This document shows, piece after piece, positions 62,603 to 64,000 of a stretch of DNA of 64,000 nt. Both the position numbers and the translations under genes were made by a program. The first letter of the stretch is position 1. Every line of letters starts with the position of its first letter. The DNA is from DATAEG01 sp963703085. Lineage in GTDB: Bacteria; Actinomycetota; Actinomycetes; Mycobacteriales; Jatrophihabitantaceae. The DNA is taken from the NCBI GenBank assembly GCA_963703085.1, contig OY969789.1, positions 2,294,001 through 2,358,000 on the forward strand, written 5' to 3'. The notes beneath the pieces are model-generated. The model saw only the letters and a program-made list of their open reading frames with translations, did not search any database and was not told the origin of the DNA.

Positions 62603-64000
62603 CAGTTGATCCGCAGGTCCGTGCCGAAGGGCAGGCTGGACTGCGAGATCCGGGCGTCGGAACGGATCTGCGCCCACAGCGCGGACCAGGCCGCATTGTT
62701 GCTGATGCTTCCGCAGCCGCCGTGTTGGGAGTAGCACGCGGTCCATTCTGTCAGTGGGCCGCCGAAGTTGATGCGTGCTTTGTGCCCCACGACGCCGGTC
62801 AGCGAGATGTACTTCCACTGCCGGGCCATCGTGGTGTTGTAGATCTGCGGCAGGTCGATGATCCGGGTGGGGGCGGCGCCACCGGCCAGCCACTGCAGAT
62901 CAGCTGCCTTCCAGCCGTTGTTGCACCGGCCGTTGACCGCAGTCCAGTTGCACCCGTCGGCCGAACCGTTGAAAACAAACTTGGCCGACGTTGCACCGAG
63001 GTAGCCCGTCAGCCAGTCCTTCGTCTGCGCGGCGGTGCCGATGAAGCCTGGTTCCATGTCGTTCGCGCCGGCGATGGTGATGTTCGGGTACTTCTTCGCG
63101 TAGGCGACCAACGGATTGATCACCTGCTGCGCCCAGATCTTGCCGGTCAGCGCCCGCACGTCGATGTCGTTGTTCACGCCGATCGCGATCATGGCCGGAG
63201 CGTTGTACTTCTGCTTGCTGGCGTATCCGTCGATGTAGCCCTTGAGCGCAGCCACCAACTGGGGATAGGTGATGTAGATGCTCGTGGCGGACAGGCCGAT
63301 CCGCGTCGACGTCTGGCCACCGATGTCCAGCAGCACCAGGTACCGATGGTTGGACGGGTTGTAGCCGGCGTCGGTTGCGCCCATCTTCTTCGTCGTCGTC
63401 GCATCCGAGGACGTGCCGTGGATGTTGCGGATATAGCGACTGGTGGAGATCAGTGCGGGCGTGGTGACCGCACCGATCACCGGCGGGGGGCCGGTAATTG
63501 CGTTGGATGCCTTCGACGGAGCCGAGGTGCCGATGGCGTTCGTCGCGCGGACGGTGAACGTGTATCTGCGCTGCGGCACCAACTTCGCGAACGTGGCCGT
63601 TCGCGTCGTGGCCGAGACCTTGGCGGTGAGTCCCGAGGGCGTGGAACTCACCGAGTAGGAGGCGACTGCGGCTCCACCGTTACTTGCCGGGGGAGCCCAG
63701 GTAACCGTTGCCGTCGTCGCGCCGACCGTGGCCTTCACCGAGCTCGGCGCCGCAGGCACCACGGCTAAGGCGTTCACCTTCCTGCAGTATCGCAGCGTGG
63801 TGTCCGAACCACCGCCGACGTTCCCGGCGACGGCGCAGATGGTGTGCTTGCCGTAGGGCACTTTCACGCTGGCGTCGTAGCCGTGCAGCAGCGCATAGCT
63901 GCCGTAAACCTTCGCCACGTCGGGCCGGCTCCGATTTGCGGCTGTCGTGGCAACCGTCCTGCCGTCCGAGGTGATCCGGACCTGCAACGGGGTGGTGTTC
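62602..64000 (-). CDS. secreted protein with fibronectin type III domain, 5' end outside window
   Basis: At least 466 residues open to the window edge. Visible: a TLRYCRKVNA segment, an FnIII module (APSSVKATVGATTATVTWAP to RRYTFTVRATNAIG), then a C-terminal domain with RYLVLLDIGGQTSTRIG, MIAIGVNNDIDV, AGANDMEPGF and several cysteine pairs (DGCNWTAVNGRCNNG; TACYSQHGGCGS). An extracellular carbohydrate-acting or adhesive role is likely, but the catalytic family is not recognised. Coupled with the downstream lipoprotein gene. Confidence 0.8.
   Translation of the reverse strand, partial: NTTPLQVRITSDGRTVATTAANRSRPDVAKVYGSYALLHGYDASVKVPYGKHTICAVAGNVGGGSDTTLRYCRKVNALAVVPAAPSSVKATVGATTATVTWAPPASNGGAAVASYSVSSTPSGLTAKVSATTRTATFAKLVPQRRYTFTVRATNAIGTSAPSKASNAITGPPPVIGAVTTPALISTSRYIRNIHGTSSDATTTKKMGATDAGYNPSNHRYLVLLDIGGQTSTRIGLSATSIYITYPQLVAALKGYIDGYASKQKYNAPAMIAIGVNNDIDVRALTGKIWAQQVINPLVAYAKKYPNITIAGANDMEPGFIGTAAQTKDWLTGYLGATSAKFVFNGSADGCNWTAVNGRCNNGWKAADLQWLAGGAAPTRIIDLPQIYNTTMARQWKYISLTGVVGHKARINFGGPLTEWTACYSQHGGCGSISNNAAWSALWAQIRSDARISQSSLPFGTDLRIN

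Overview
The window is a GC-rich, densely packed piece of actinobacterial chromosome. Evidence: a type VII (ESX) secretion locus, Lsr2, CarD, DisA, MarP, a Crp almost identical in layout to the mycobacterial protein, and long stretches whose gene order matches Mycobacterium tuberculosis (leuA-ask-asd; ponA2 to marP; lysS-lsr2-clpC1; mutY to the SpoU methyltransferase beside cysS). It is not Mycobacterium itself: blocks that are far apart in M. tuberculosis are fused here, whiB4 is missing, and the ESX locus lies inside the leucine/aspartate-family block. A non-mycobacterial actinobacterium, perhaps of the Frankia/Jatrophihabitans/Nakamurella kind, is my inference; no rRNA is present to settle it.

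Layout. 1-1206: partial leuA behind a short leucine-rich leader peptide with two mutually exclusive hairpins. 1269-2978: a glyoxalase-fold protein, a ribbon-helix-helix protein and a lipoprotein. 3055-17409: an ESX locus (EspC-like protein, large WXG-type protein with a 22-residue repeat, a mycosin lacking its catalytic histidine, EccC, EccD, EccB, a WXG100 pair, a 99-aa protein and a 794-aa WXG-domain protein); no eccA or eccE is seen. 17570-18396: a mini biotin carrier and BioY. 18506-20846: ask and asd. 20849-25441: an accessory stretch with a DUF559/AbiEi-type gene bracketed by two copies of one palindrome, peptide deformylase, two phosphotransferase-like genes (one with its catalytic core deleted), a broken copy of a tRNA-Pro gene, an alpha/beta hydrolase and the intact tRNA-Pro.

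25500-37690: phosphoesterase, YqeY, class A PBP, two Get3/ArsA-type ATPases, RidA, NUDIX, metallo-beta-lactamase-fold protein, Crp, a small membrane protein, nth, a second NUDIX and MarP. 37724-43630: a hypothetical protein, a DUF4234 protein, lysS, lsr2 and clpC, closed by a strong hairpin. 43708-54749: membrane protein, mutY, membrane protein, disA, radA, lpqE, carD, ispD-ispF, a PLP-dependent sulfur-amino-acid enzyme, cysS and an RlmB-type methyltransferase. 54751-64000: F420-reductase-like protein, sugar ABC ATPase, DUF2236 protein, LacI regulator overlapping an amidase, tRNA-Thr followed by a zinc-ribbon metallo-hydrolase ending near a 15-bp repeat of the tRNA 3' end, then a small hypothetical, a lipoprotein and a secreted FnIII protein cut by the window edge.

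The ESX genes form the main accessory system: EccC/EccD/EccB are the membrane machine and the WXG-type proteins its probable cargo, with a probably inactive mycosin. Much of the rest is envelope, genome-maintenance and isoprenoid housekeeping. The longest gene-free gap is 24057-24385 (329 bases), which holds the tRNA-Pro remnant; all other gaps are below 300 bases.
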